DNA of 64,000 bases, from contig NW_023503592.1 in assembly GCF_014529535.1 (NCBI RefSeq), forward strand, positions 1,487,248-1,551,247, in the 5' to 3' direction. A program made the position numbers and the translations under genes. Of the stretch, positions 10,741 to 21,328 are shown piece after piece; position 1 is the first letter of the stretch; each line of letters opens with the position of its first letter. Under the pieces are notes generated by a model that was not told the DNA's origin, ran no database searches, and saw only the letters and a program-made list of their open reading frames with translations. This DNA comes from Bradysia coprophila. Taxonomy: Eukaryota; Arthropoda; Insecta; Diptera; Sciaridae.

Positions 10741-10940
10741 TAAAAATTCGCAGACAAATACCAATAAAATTTCGTAGGTTTGAACCCGCGAAAAAAATCG
10801 CCCATTCAAACTGCGAAAACAAATACACAAAATTTGCAGATAAAAATCGCAATCATTGAATCATTGAATCATAAAAAAAACTTGCAGGTTTCAGTTGAGA
10901 TCCAACTTAACTCAATTCCTAACTTTCTTCTCGCCATAAA

Positions 10941-11095
10941 GGGGCCGTCCATAAAGGACGTCCGCGATTTTTCTGGAATTTTAGACCCCCCCTCCCCCCT
11001 TGTCCGCACTTTTCCACTACACAAATGTATGGCGGTCACACTTTGGCGAACCCCCCCTCACCCCCATAGTGCGGACGTCCTTTATGGATGGCCCC
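10941..11095. mobile_element. MITE with GGGGCCGTCCATAAAGGACG termini
   Basis: Terminal inverted repeats of about 25 bp bound a 155-bp element with C-runs near both sides. AAA lies immediately on both sides (10938-10940 and 11096-11098), consistent with a 3-bp target duplication. A half copy of the same family is at about 43657-43719. Confidence 0.75.
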
Positions 11096-11098
11096 AAA

Positions 11099-11969
11099 GG
11101 CGTGTTGTTGGTTCCTAGGGAATTCATCCTTTTACGAAAAGTAACGTGTAGGAGTTTAGTTCGTCCCTACAGAATTCATTTTGCGAAATGAATACCAATT
11201 TTCATTGTACATAAAAAGTGTTTTAACACGCCGAGCGATCCGGCCCATTGCCCCGGAGCGAAGCGGAGGGCCGCAATGCGAGCCGGGCGCCGGAATGGTG
11301 TCGGTAACTTAGGAGTTATTTTTTTTTTCTCTCGCACCGTCTAATAATCAGTCCTTTTACAAAATAACACGCTAATGGTGGACATGTATCTCATTTCTAT
11401 TGGTAATTTATTATTTTTTATCGGTAGTATTGAATTAAATTATCGGTCGTTTATTACCATCCTTTTTTATCTCCGTTTTTCAATTTTTTATCTACCGTTT
11501 ATTGAGATCGCTTCCGAATGAACAGGTGCATCGCCCTCGTCTAGACACATCTAGAGTACTTCGCACTCAATGTAATAAATAACTAAATTTCAACTAGTCG
11601 GATCTTACTAAAACAAACTGCCGGTGTGTAGCGCGCGATCTCAGGATCCTGGCGCTAGTTTTATGCAACTCAGCTCAGCATCATAATTTTCGAAATCTGC
11701 GGACTTTAGATGCCTCTGTTGCATAAAAGGTTCTACGAATCTCGATGCAAAGTGCTTTATAAGGCTTACTATGTGTATTGTGCACTAGGCCTACGGCCTA
11801 GAGTCACAATTACTCATCTAAGGCCCGATAAATCACTTTGCACTCGATGTCTTTCAAGACTTTGAAATCATGATGTGATGATAACAAAAAAAAAAACCAA
11901 AGATAGATATATAATGCAAACTCTAATATTTTCCTGAAGAATGAATTTAAATTTTAAAGTTTTTTACAT
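11099..11969. other. No gene seen
   Basis: Non-coding, AT-rich, with a short GC-rich patch at about 11230-11300. No RNA or repeat structure was recognised. Confidence 0.35.
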
Positions 11970-12361
11970 TTTGTCGTTTTTTCACACTTTAGTTATTTTT
12001 TTCGCGATTTGTCAATTTTTGAGAATTTTCGTAGTCGCCGAAAAAAATCGTGAAGAACTGCCAAGGAAAATCGCCAAAGTGTGAAGAAACGCCAATTATT
12101 TGATTTTTTTCTTTTTGTCGTTTCTTCACACTTTGGCGAATTTTCTTGGCGTTTCACACTTCACACTTTGGCGATTTTTTTGTCGTTTCTTCACACTTTG
12201 TCGATTTTTTTTGGCATTCTCAGAAACTGACGAGCCGCCAAAAAAAATTGCCAAAGTGTGAAGAACCGCCAAGAAAAATCGCCAAAGTGTGAAGAAACGT
12301 CAAAATGTGAAGACACGCCAACATTTTTTTTTTTGGCGATTCGACTTTGGCGATACTTCAC
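11970..12361. repeat. Second cluster of CGCCAAAGTGTGAAGAA repeats
   Basis: Same 17-bp motif and the same alternation of orientations as at 9531-9888. The block from CGCCAATTATTTG to TTGTCGTTTCTTCACAC is nearly identical in both clusters, showing that they derive from one element. It ends near TTTGGCGATACTTCACGG. Confidence 0.75.
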
Positions 12362-12637
12362 GGCAATATTGAGTAATAAGACTTCAGGAAGTGACATTCT
12401 TCTTTCTTCTTCTTCATGTGACATGCATCTGTTTAAATGTCCATAAAGTTCAGACAGAAATCCAAAATAGTCTTTAAAAAGCCTGCAGCCTGCGATGTAG
12501 ACCCGAAGCAGGATCTAATGGGGAGTTTTTGCAGCGAAGCAAACTCGCTAGAGGTGTTTTTTATCTTTTAGATGAACTTCATTCCTGACGCCTCTAAATT
12601 CAATTTATAAGTACGATTTACCCAAAGTATATAAACA

Positions 12638-12850
12638 TACTGAAGGTAATGCAAATACACAAAAAATCACGGAACCCTACTTTCGGGTGAATATAATTTT
12701 TATAATGTTGGCCCTAGGCTCTTTATACTCAACACAAAAACTCCAAACATCACGCAAGCAACATAACGCGTCTTATATTCACCCGAAACTTAGGTTCCGT
12801 AAAATTTGTGATCCGCTGCGCATTTGCATTACCTTCACTATGTTTATATG
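12638..12850. mobile_element. MITE family B
   Basis: AACATACTGAAGGTAATGCA at the left end and the reverse complement at the right (TTTGCATTACCTTCACTATG) bound about 210 bp. Inner inverted segments contain TTTCGGGTGAATATAA and TTATATTCACCCGAAA. A related longer copy is at about 52830-53105, inside a Rab2 intron. No open frame. Confidence 0.65.
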
Positions 12851-13054
12851 TATACTTTGCGATTTATCGACGAGAAATTGTCCGATTTTGTACTTTATTG
12901 AAAAATACAGGTACTTTTCCTTAGAAAATGTCCGATTTAGTCCGACTTTTTAGCGAAAATATGTCCGATTTTGTCCGACTTTTTCAAGGAAAATGTCCGA
13001 CTTGTTTTAAGTCGGACACCCCGAAAATCAGTGGGACGTCTGCTTAAATGGAAA

Positions 13055-13220
13055 GGTCACGCAGACCGCCATTTTATTAGATACGCGGCTGATGATTCTC
13101 CTCATCATCACGACGATGATAATCATCACAGTAGGTGAATTTTTGTGTGAAATCCGCCATGTTATCATCAAGTGTGGTGTGTCAACCGCGTATCTGTATC
13201 TGCGTGACCTCCCCAAAGTT
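13055..13220. mobile_element. MITE family A, copy 1
   Basis: GGTCACGCAGACCGCCATTT on the left and CTGCGTGACCTCCCCAAAG on the right form inverted ends; the interior has GATGAT/ATCATC runs. The same ends occur at 47001-47171, 52614-52785 and 62970-63143, defining a dispersed family of about 170-bp elements. Confidence 0.65.
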
Positions 13221-13551
13221 TACAGCCTTGATAGAATGCGTATGACGGAAATTTTCGTATTGGTGGCTCACACATACCAACAAACAAAATAATTAATTTT
13301 CGACTAGACGGATCGAAGTCAAACAAAGTGTAATTCCTTTCATTATTTCATTACTTCCTACATGACGACACAACCACATTTTTTGACAGCCGGGCAGGCC
13401 CGCACTGGCCATACTCGATTCCCGAAGGGCCTTTTGCCTTAGTCGGGCGAAGTCCCGACGAGGTCTTTTTTGAATTTCACCATTTATTGTTCAAACAAAT
13501 GAAGCTCATTTTAGCGAACATAGACAAAATCTTTAATTTCCTATCGAAATT
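13221..13551. other. No gene seen
   Basis: Short intergenic stretch; a GGGCCTTTTGCC / GGCAGGCCCGC area is slightly GC-rich. Nothing coding is recognised. Confidence 0.35.
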
Positions 13552-14222
13552 TTTCTACTGAGGGACTGAGGCCTTTTTCCACTGAGGCCTTTCTGTTTGT
13601 TTTCTAGAAATGTCTCAGTAGGAAAATGGAAATCGAAGAAAAATCAACAGAAAGGCCTCAGTAGGAAATCGTAGAAAAAATTGAGATAAAGGCCTCAGTA
13701 GGAAAATTTTGTTTGGAAATCGAAGAAAAATTAACAGAAAGGCCTCAGTAGGAAAATTTTGTTTGGAAATCGAAGAAAAGTTAACAGAAAGGCCTCAGTA
13801 GGAAAATTTTGTTTGGAAATCGAAGAAAAATTAACAGAAAGGCCTCAGTAAGAAAATTTTGTTTGGAAATCGAGGAAAAGTTAACAGAAAGGCCTCAGTA
13901 GGAAAATTTTGTTTGGAAATCGAAGAAAAGTTAACAGAAAGGCCTCAGTAGGAAATCGTAGAAAAAATTGAGAGAACGGCCTCAGTAGGAATATTTTGTT
14001 TGGAAATCGAAGAAAAATTAACAGAAAGGCCTCAGTAGGAAATCGATGAAAAATTGAGAGAAATGCCTCAGTAGGAAAAGTTTGTTTGGAAATCGAAGAA
14101 AAATTAACAGAAAGGCCTCAGTAGGAAATCGAAGAAAAAATTGAGAGAAAACTTTCGATTGGAATCACAGAAAAAAACAGGAAGGCTTCAGTAGGAAAAT
14201 TTCGATTGGAAATCGAAAAAAA
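13552..14222 (+). repeat. Minisatellite with 50-bp unit
   Basis: The unit GGCCTCAGTAGGAAAATTTT, then GTTTGGAAATCGAAGAAAAG and TTAACAGAAA, is exactly 50 bp in the central copies. About a dozen copies occur; some are short versions lacking the TTTTGTTTGG part. The central units are almost identical and the outer ones degenerate. One inverted partial copy starts the array near 13560-13590. Confidence 0.9.
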
Positions 14223-15035
14223 ATGAACGAAAAGCCCTATCCTAATCAAAATAAATATAAATATAAATTCGATTGTCTGTTGATTGTAAGTTAACGTATA
14301 CAAAATTGTAAATATGTGAGTCAACCTCTATGGTACCTCTATGTGGTCAACATAACAAGTCAATACAGTAATATATTTACTGCCTTAATTTTATAGTTAC
14401 ATGTACAATTTGAACCTTTGTAAACAATTAAATGCGAGCAGAGCGAGCGAATTTTTTCGAGTTTGCATCAGAAGCATTTAATGTTACTAACAAATTTTAT
14501 CTTGAAGAAAAAGTCTCATAAATTTTTATTTTTGAAGAGAAGTCGGATAAAGTTGGACAATTTTTTATGAAAAAGTCGGACAAATCGTACAAAGTCGGAC
14601 AAATGTTGAAAAAGTCGGACAAATCGGACATGTGGGACGTCTGCATTTAAGGGACTTTTTAAAAAATTTCTTCTTAAATAAAAAAAACTCTGAGTCAACG
14701 AGAAAACAAACATTTTTATTTAAATTGCACTTAACATCTATCTACTTCCAACCGGGTTTCGACTGCCACGCAGTCATCATCAGGGATTTTTCTTATCGAC
14801 CTTTCCAAAGTTTACAGCCTTGAATTCTATCAGGCTGGGCCAAAGCAACACCATCTGTTATCATTTCTCTGACTACAAATCAATTTAGGTTGTTCAAAGA
14901 TGCCAAAATCAGTGAAAAATGGCTGCCTGTCTGCGAGCACGCTAAGTTGAGTTAGAAACGCAATCGACAGAAGACAATAAAACCGAGATGAAGAGGCGCA
15001 ATTTTATTTATTAGAAGATGGTGAAATGTGACTGA
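14223..15035. other. No gene seen
   Basis: AT-rich. A lone end of MITE family A (CCAAAGTTTACAGCCTTGA) is at about 14803-14822, and a segment with CAGTCATCATCAGGG precedes it. Repeated AAGTCGGACAAAT motifs occur at about 14540-14630, with relatives near 12930-13010. Otherwise nothing. Confidence 0.4.
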
Positions 15036-15879
15036 TCAACATTCGGTCACTCTGTGACTCTTTCGATACGGAATGTAATTGGTCATGCTATCGAAGACAT
15101 AGACCGATGGTACGACAAAAGTTTTGCCGTTGAAGGTTTCTATCAACTCCATGAGTTCTTTCCGTTCATTCACGTCCAGCTGCTTTCCGGCTGGCGCATA
15201 AACATACGCAAGCCCCATGTGAAGTTTCTCATCGATTGGTTCCAATGACAGGTCGTCATTTTCGTAAATCTTTGCAAATTGATCGCGAGCATTCCGAATC
15301 AGCGTCATACTCCTTTCGTCCACTTCCAGCAGCAACTTTATGCCTCGCTCGTTAATAGTCAAACGAGCGTACCTGATACGTAACGGTTCAACGAGGTACT
15401 TACCGATAATGCACATTGCCTTATCGTTTTGGTCTTGCAATACATCATCCGGAAGCCAACGGCTTGATGATAGTATGACACCGGTTGCATCAGCCCATCG
15501 TTTGATTGGTGGAATCATTCGATTGCCACATTGATAGATTGAGTAGATTGTCATGTGATAAGTCGAAGCGGGTAGTGGTGAATAACTGGCTGATAGGCTG
15601 GATGTACGTAAAAATTGTTCGATTCGTTGAGCTAACGTTGTTAGAGATGGATCAATCATTGCGACAATTGTGTAACCGTAAAATGGTTGATATTGTCCGG
15701 TTTGATTGATTTTTTGCTATGTTTACCATTGTCGTGGTAAGTTTGTTAATTCCGGTTAAGTACATTGTGGTTACACTTACCGAATTGTATGGCACAGAAC
15801 GGAGTTTGTTGGAAATGTAGTACGCCATCGTCAGAATAGAAACGACGATGGCAATGCGGCCGATTGTTTTTGTTTTCAT
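15036..15879 (-). CDS. 2H phosphoesterase-like (LigT-like) protein with N-terminal membrane anchor
   Basis: Two exons on the minus strand: 15879-15781 (33 codons) and 15716-15036, with a 64-bp GT-AG intron in phase 0; 259 residues. Residues 8-24 (RIAIVVSILTMAYYISN) form a signal peptide or membrane anchor. The join gives QPFYGYTIVAMIDP, a typical start of this fold. A first H-x-T motif (STYHMTIYS, His about 87) and a second His motif (HMGLAYVY, His about 199) lie about 110 residues apart, as in the 2H superfamily that acts on RNA or nucleotide phosphoesters. The second motif has Gly where Thr/Ser is usual, so activity is uncertain. Substrate unknown; the anchor suggests a secreted or ER-facing protein. 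Confidence 0.75.
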
Positions 15880-15899
15880 TTTATGTGCACTCTAGTACG

Positions 15900-16667
15900 A
15901 ACACTGTGCTTGTGATTCAGAATAAATTTTTTTAACAAAACGAGACGTGTCCGTAGTAGACGCTGCGACGGTAGACCCGTACGAGCTCTTTCATATCTAT
16001 TGCGTACGTGACTCTAGTCTAGTGTGTCCAAAATCGTAGTGTGTAATACACACTGAGTATAAAAGCCTAGTGAGTCCGAAACCCTAAAACGTCCGAGACC
16101 CTGGTGAGCCCGAAACCCTAGTGTGTCCAAACACACTATTTTACATGGTACGGAAAACTCAGATGTAGGATCCAGACTCTCTCCCTAGCTGAATTATTGC
16201 CTGTACTTATCGTTGTTCCAACTACCCTGACTAAGAAAGACCCAACTTTACCTATCTTCGAACTTGACCTCACAATTTCTACTACCTGTCTTTCAAGGAA
16301 AAATTATTCAAATCTGATTTGATTGACTCAAGTTGTCTACATGACGGACACACAGACGGATTCAGATTCGTCATCTATAACTGTAGTCTTTGACCTTATC
16401 GTCTGCTTCGAATTCCACGTGTTACAAACGGTATATCAATATTAATAGCCCCCTGTACCTAGTACGGCGCTAAAAAAAATTGTCTTATCTGGTCATGGCA
16501 ATGATGATAAAGTTGAGTAAATATCGTGTATATTCTGAAAAGTTGTATTGTTGGTATCTCAATTAGTCACTGATAACATGAAACTTTCTATAAAATTGAA
16601 GACGGGTCAAAAACTGGGTGATCACAGTGATGTTTCAGCCAAGGAAGAATGCATGGGTAATTCCAGC
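15900..16667. other. No gene seen; short degenerate tandem repeat
   Basis: At 16015-16140 a degenerate unit of about 24 bp (AGTGTGTCC, CCGAAACCCTA) repeats about five times. The remainder is featureless. Confidence 0.4.
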
Positions 16668-17835
16668 TAATTTGTGACTGTTCGAAATATTTTCACCAAT
16701 TGAAATGCGATCTCGGCAAACTTTTTTTTCCTTGAAAGCTGTTGACCAGACGCGTCGTTTAAGCCCCATATTAGGTCGGTGGCCAAAAATCTCGGGGAGA
16801 TACCACCATAAAAATGTATGCTTGTTTTCAGCAAATTTTTGAAAATTCTAGTTTATTTCACGAAACCTGAACCGATTTCACTAAACTTTTTTTTTTGCTG
16901 AAAGCTGTTGACAAGACGCGTAGTTTGACACCAATATGAGGTCATTGTAAAATGCGGTCTCGGGGAGATATGACCAAAAAGTGTTTGTTTGTATTCGACA
17001 TTCCGAGATATTCTCAATAAATCTCAAATGATTTTTGTAAATTTGCTTTACTATGCTGGTGCATGTAATAAGGCTATTACATGTATAGGCAATAACCTTT
17101 ACATCACTCGCATAGTAAAACGTCGTACTACACACGGAAAATAAAGTGATATCTCGTATCACAATGAGTAAAAGTACCTCGGGCTGCCGCCCTCGGATAC
17201 TTTTTCTCATCTGGATACGAGATATCACTTTACTTCCCTTGCATAGTAATGTACTATTCCTGTAAATGTGAACGCTATAATTCCACAATTGCTGCAAATG
17301 ACACGAAATTAATTTTTTTTGAAGTTTTTTGGTTCAGTCTGCTTTGAAGTAAGGTAAAATCACTTCAACCCAAGCGTTGCCAAAATTACATTTTTTCAAA
17401 TAAAAACTGAAAATCGGTGTCATTCGAAAGCTACAGCATATGACTTCACGAGAAAAATAACTTTGCGTCAATCAGGTTAGTTGGGTGACTAAAGTAGGTG
17501 AAAACAGCTTTCCAGCAGTGATAAAAGTCATCCTCGAATTTCAACTCGTCGAGGTTATCTCGAAAAATTTTGTAACAACTTTTTTAACCGGTTCTGAGCC
17601 AAAGCAACATTTTCTGTGGGGTAACAACCACCAATTGTGAAAACAAAAATTGCTGGCTATTTATGACCTCCGAAAAATATCACTTTTTTAGACATATCTC
17701 TCTCAAATTTTGGGTTACCAACCTCATATTGAGCTTAAACAGCGTCTTGACCATAGCTTTCAGGGAAAAAAAAGTTTACTTAAATTAGTTTTTATTTGGT
17801 GAAAATATTTCGAAAAGTCACAAACGTGTAACGCA
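16668..17835. mobile_element. Element with diverged long inverted repeats
   Basis: The left segment (about 16668-16815, with TTCGAAATATTTTCACCAA and TGAAAGCTGTTGACCAGACG) matches the reverse complement of about 17690-17835 with many mismatches. A direct copy of the same motif lies at about 16880-16990. The centre holds another inverted repeat (17112-17250). No protein domain is recognised in the interior; it may be a decayed DNA transposon. Confidence 0.5.
17112..17250. repeat. Inverted repeat centred on AGTGATATCTCGTATC
   Basis: GCATAGTAAAAC...AAAGTGATATCTCGTATC on the left is matched by GATACGAGATATCACTTT...GCATAGTAATG on the right; the loop has an inner GGGCTGCCGCCC hairpin. Non-coding. 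Confidence 0.6.
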
Positions 17836-18318
17836 ACTAACCGCCGACTTTTGCGATCACACAAGTCACACTTCGCAGGCTAAAAATTCCAATTCTTGTT
17901 GGTATGAAAGCCCTATGTCTCCTGAGTATTAGAAAATTTATAGACTGCTTTTTTACCGCAAAACATAGCCAACACAATTAACTTTATGACTCACAGATAA
18001 CGAAATTTGTAACGCAACTAACCATGGAATTACCCATATACCGATGGTGTGCGTAAACATAATAACCTTGACATACTTTATGCGTTTGTTGAGTTTAATC
18101 ACCTCAAACCTATTGTTTACAACATAGCGTATAAATACCCAATAATATACCCACGACGCAGTAAAGGAAACAGATATATCGATGGCTTTTGCTATTCGCA
18201 CTGGCGTGTACTGACTATTCGCACGCGAAAAGGACTGCTTCTTGAAAAAGCGAATATGATTTTCGCGCCGCGCCGGTATAAAAGGACTGTAAAAGTAGTT
18301 GCAAAACGATTTTGAGAG
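17836..18318. other. No gene seen
   Basis: Contains two GTAACGCAACTAACC boxes (about 17828 and 18010) and CTATTCGCAC motifs at about 18192-18225 that recur near 20440-20560. No coding evidence. Confidence 0.35.
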
Positions 18319-19880
18319 TGTTGGAATCTTCTTCTTCTTCTTCTTTTTCAGCCTGTTTCTATCCACTGCTGGATGTAGGCCTCTCCAACTTCTTTCCATT
18401 TCGTACGATCCATTGCCATTTGCTGCCAGTTTGTACCTGCAATATTCTTAATTCCGTTTGTCCATCTCTCTGGTGGTCTACCTATAGCTCGTCTTTTATA
18501 TGGTCGCCAGTTCATGATCTTTTTGGTCCAACGTTCGTCTGTCCTTCTTGCAATATGTCCCGCCCAGCACCATTTCAGAGATGCTATTCTTTCCATGACA
18601 TCAACGACCCTGGTTTGTTGTCGAATCCATTGATTCGTCATTCTGTCTCTGAGTGTTATTCCAAGCATACTCCGTTCCATGGCTCTTTGTGTCACTCTCA
18701 ATTTATCTTCGGATGCTTTCGTTAAAGTTAACGTTTCCGCTCCATAAGAGAGCACTGGAAGGACACAAGTGTCGAAAACTTTGCGTTTCAGACTATTATT
18801 CATTTTGGTTTTGAAAATTAGTCTGAGTTTTCCGAACGCTGCCCATGCAAGACCAATCCTACGTCTTATTTCTGCAGTCTGGTTGTCCAGACCTAACTTC
18901 AGTTTATGTCCTAGATATACATAGCTGTCGACTCGTTCAATGACAGTGTCGCCAATTTTGATTTCTCTATCGCCCCCGATGGTTGTCATGACTTTTGTTT
19001 TCGATAAGTTCATCTTGAGGCCAACTTTGCTTGCCTCTTCACTTAACTGTTGTAGCATAAGCTGAGCCTGACCTAGATTCGCTGCTATCGGTACAATGTC
19101 ATCAGCGAAGCGGAGATTGCTCAGGTACTCTCCATTTATCTTTATTCCCATTTTACTCCAGTTTAACTTCTTAAAAATACTCTGCAGAATCGGTGAAATG
19201 GTGTCACCCTGCCTTACATCTCGGCCAATTCTGAATTTCTCCGTGCTCTTATGAAGTTTTATACATGAAGTAGCATTTTTGTACACATGTCGAATTGTGT
19301 TGGAGTACCTTGAGTCTACTCTATATTCGTCGACCATGTTTCCACTGAATCGAAAGCTTTTTCGAAGTCTATGAATAGCAAGACTATGTCGATGTTGTAT
19401 TCACAACACTTCTCAACAAGCGTTCTCATCACCTGCAAATGGTCGTTTGTGCTGAAACCAGATCTGAAAGCAGCTTGTTCAACAGGTTGGTAGAAGTCGA
19501 ACTTGTTAGTGTTCCTCTTCGTAATGATTTTCATAAACAACTTGTAGAGTGTTGACAATAGGCTTATGGGCCGGTAATTTTCCAACTTTGTTATGTCTCC
19601 TTTTTTATGCAGCAATGTAATTACCGCATTTTCCCAGGCTTCTTCTACTTCTTCCCATTGGAGACATTGATTAAACAAAGCCGTGATTGCCTTTAATAAG
19701 GAGTCTCCACCCAGTTTAATGGCTTCCACTGGAACACCATCTTCTCCGGGAGACTTTTCGTTTTTCATCTCGGCTACTGGGGCTTTGAGCTCATCAACAG
19801 TTATGTCAGGCATATCCTCCGATCCCACGTTTCTTGTTATTGGTCTATCTTCGGTTTCTTCCGTTGGACTCTGTTGGAAT
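18319..19880 (-). mobile_element. RTE-type retrotransposon, 5'-truncated copy 2
   Basis: Two minus-strand frames cover most of the reverse transcriptase: 19828-19316 (GVPVEAIKLGGDSL, NYRPISLLSTLYKLF, FIDFEKAFDS) and 19337-18348 (RQGDTISP, LRFADDIVPIAANL with the catalytic ADD, then the same C-terminal region as copy 1). A deletion of about 20 bp at 19333 breaks the frame between them, and 15 bp are missing after DTISP. The 3' end is an (AAG)n tail. TGTTGGAAT stands at 18319-18327 and again at 19872-19880, a 9-bp target duplication, so truncation occurred during target-primed integration. Endonuclease domain absent; inactive. Confidence 0.9.
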
Positions 19881-20477
19881 GGTTAACTAAAAAGAACAAG
19901 AGCGAAGTTCTTCTCAAGAAGATATGTGTCCCTGTCCCTGGTATAAATCATGACCCTTCGTTATTTAGTAGAATTCGAAATCATGAAGTAAATTGATACA
20001 CCAGCACGAGCACAAATTTGTTTAGATGACACCACGTGAAACGTGTCAGTTGAATAATTTCGAAGGAATTTTTTTTGTGTGTTAAGTTGTCAATGTTGAG
20101 GTTTTGTACATTTTGATCGAAAAATATTTTCTACCTATTTTTATAGGTAGTATTCCAAAAATACACGTGTATAAGTTCATAAGGCGTACTAAGCCACTAC
20201 TCTTTTCGTTTCCACTTAAAACAACTTCAGTTTTCGCTCTCAGACTACCATTAGTTCTCCTTCGTTTCATAGTGTTGAAAATGTGTATGTACAGTCATCC
20301 GATTGCAACTGGAGGAAACCTTTGTTTTTAACAACAGAATTTAATCCAAGAAAGTCTTCTATAAAAGACTTGATTTGAGGTAGAAAAATTTGCATGTGTG
20401 TTCGCACGCGCGTCCGAATAGTCTAAAACAAAGTGGAATGGCTATTCGCCCGCGCGGGTGAATAGTCAAATCGAATC
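19881..20477. other. No gene seen
   Basis: AT-rich, non-coding. Open frames at 20082-20331 on both strands are unconvincing. Confidence 0.35.
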
Positions 20478-20552
20478 TGCGAATAGCGACTTTATAATAC
20501 TTTGGCTATTCGCACATTATAGCACATTGTGTAGCCAAAGTATTATTCTACG
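20478..20552. repeat. Inverted repeat GCGAATAGCG...CGCTATTCGC
   Basis: GCGAATAGCGACTTTATAAT and AATACTTTGGCTA on the left face TAGCCAAAGTATTATTCTAC and CGCTATTCGC on the right around an AGCACATTGTG loop. Nearby CTATTCGC copies (20440-20470) belong to the same repeat. Confidence 0.55.
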
Positions 20553-20576
20553 CTATTCGCACATTCTCAAGGTCGA

Positions 20577-20866
20577 TCAATTTGTAGAATGACGAATTCA
20601 GTTGATCAAACAGAAACCTTCCTCATACAATTTGCAAGAGTATGTGTTCAGTAGATACATACCAAACTCCTTCTTTACACAGTTTGTAGAAGGATAAATA
20701 ATTTTTGTAACAAACCAACCTCCTTCCTTTTGTAGAAGGATGAATTCAATCGGAACAAACTAAACTTATTCCTTACAGAGTTTGTAGAAGGATGAATTCG
20801 GTAGGAGGAACAAACAAAACTATTTCATTGCAAAGTTTGTAGAAGGATGAATTCAGTAGGGTTGTA
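20577..20866 (+). repeat. Degenerate tandem repeat, unit about 60 bp
   Basis: About five copies of a unit containing GTTTGTAGAAGGATGAATTC, then GTAGGAACAAAC and a C/T-rich part. The last three units are most alike; the first two are diverged. It lies about 0.4 kb upstream of the TATA box of the antistasin-like gene, so a regulatory role is conceivable but unproven. Confidence 0.65.
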
Positions 20867-21226
20867 CAGGCCGACAAGATGATTTTTTTCTATGGAAAAC
20901 CACAATACGTTTTTTTACTGGTTGTGCAATTTGAGCAGTCTTTTCTTCGCTTATATCTTCAAATAAAAGATAATCACAGAGTAATTCTCTGCTCAATAGC
21001 TTTCCCCTTACTCAGGGAGTCGAACTCGACATGTTACAAACGTATGCGTAAACGTACTTCGTATGGGTCTAAAAACTCCATCAAAAACAATTTTCGATAA
21101 AACTTGAAAAATGAATTAATATTCTTCTGTTGTTTCAACATCAGGACAGACTTCTTTTTCAAATATTTACTTTATTTCATGTCAAAGTAAATTGACACTG
21201 GAATATTCCACGTATAATCCGATGGG

Positions 21227-21234
21227 TATAAATA
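21227..21234 (+). promoter_or_regulatory. TATA box of the antistasin-like gene
   Basis: TATAAATA lies about 95 bp upstream of the ATG at 21329, giving an expected start near 21258 and a 5' UTR of about 70 bases. Its preserved sequence and spacing support the signal-peptide exon as the true first exon. Confidence 0.6.
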
Positions 21235-21328
21235 CAGTTCGCGGAAGACCATTAAACGCAAAACGTGTGAAAATTATATTGTTAACAGCACCGTGGAAGT
21301 AATAATACGTTAATACGTTTTAAAAAAA

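Noticed and set aside
13552-14222. CRISPR-like array
   Set aside because: Units are contiguous with no unique spacers, and the genome is eukaryotic; it is a minisatellite.
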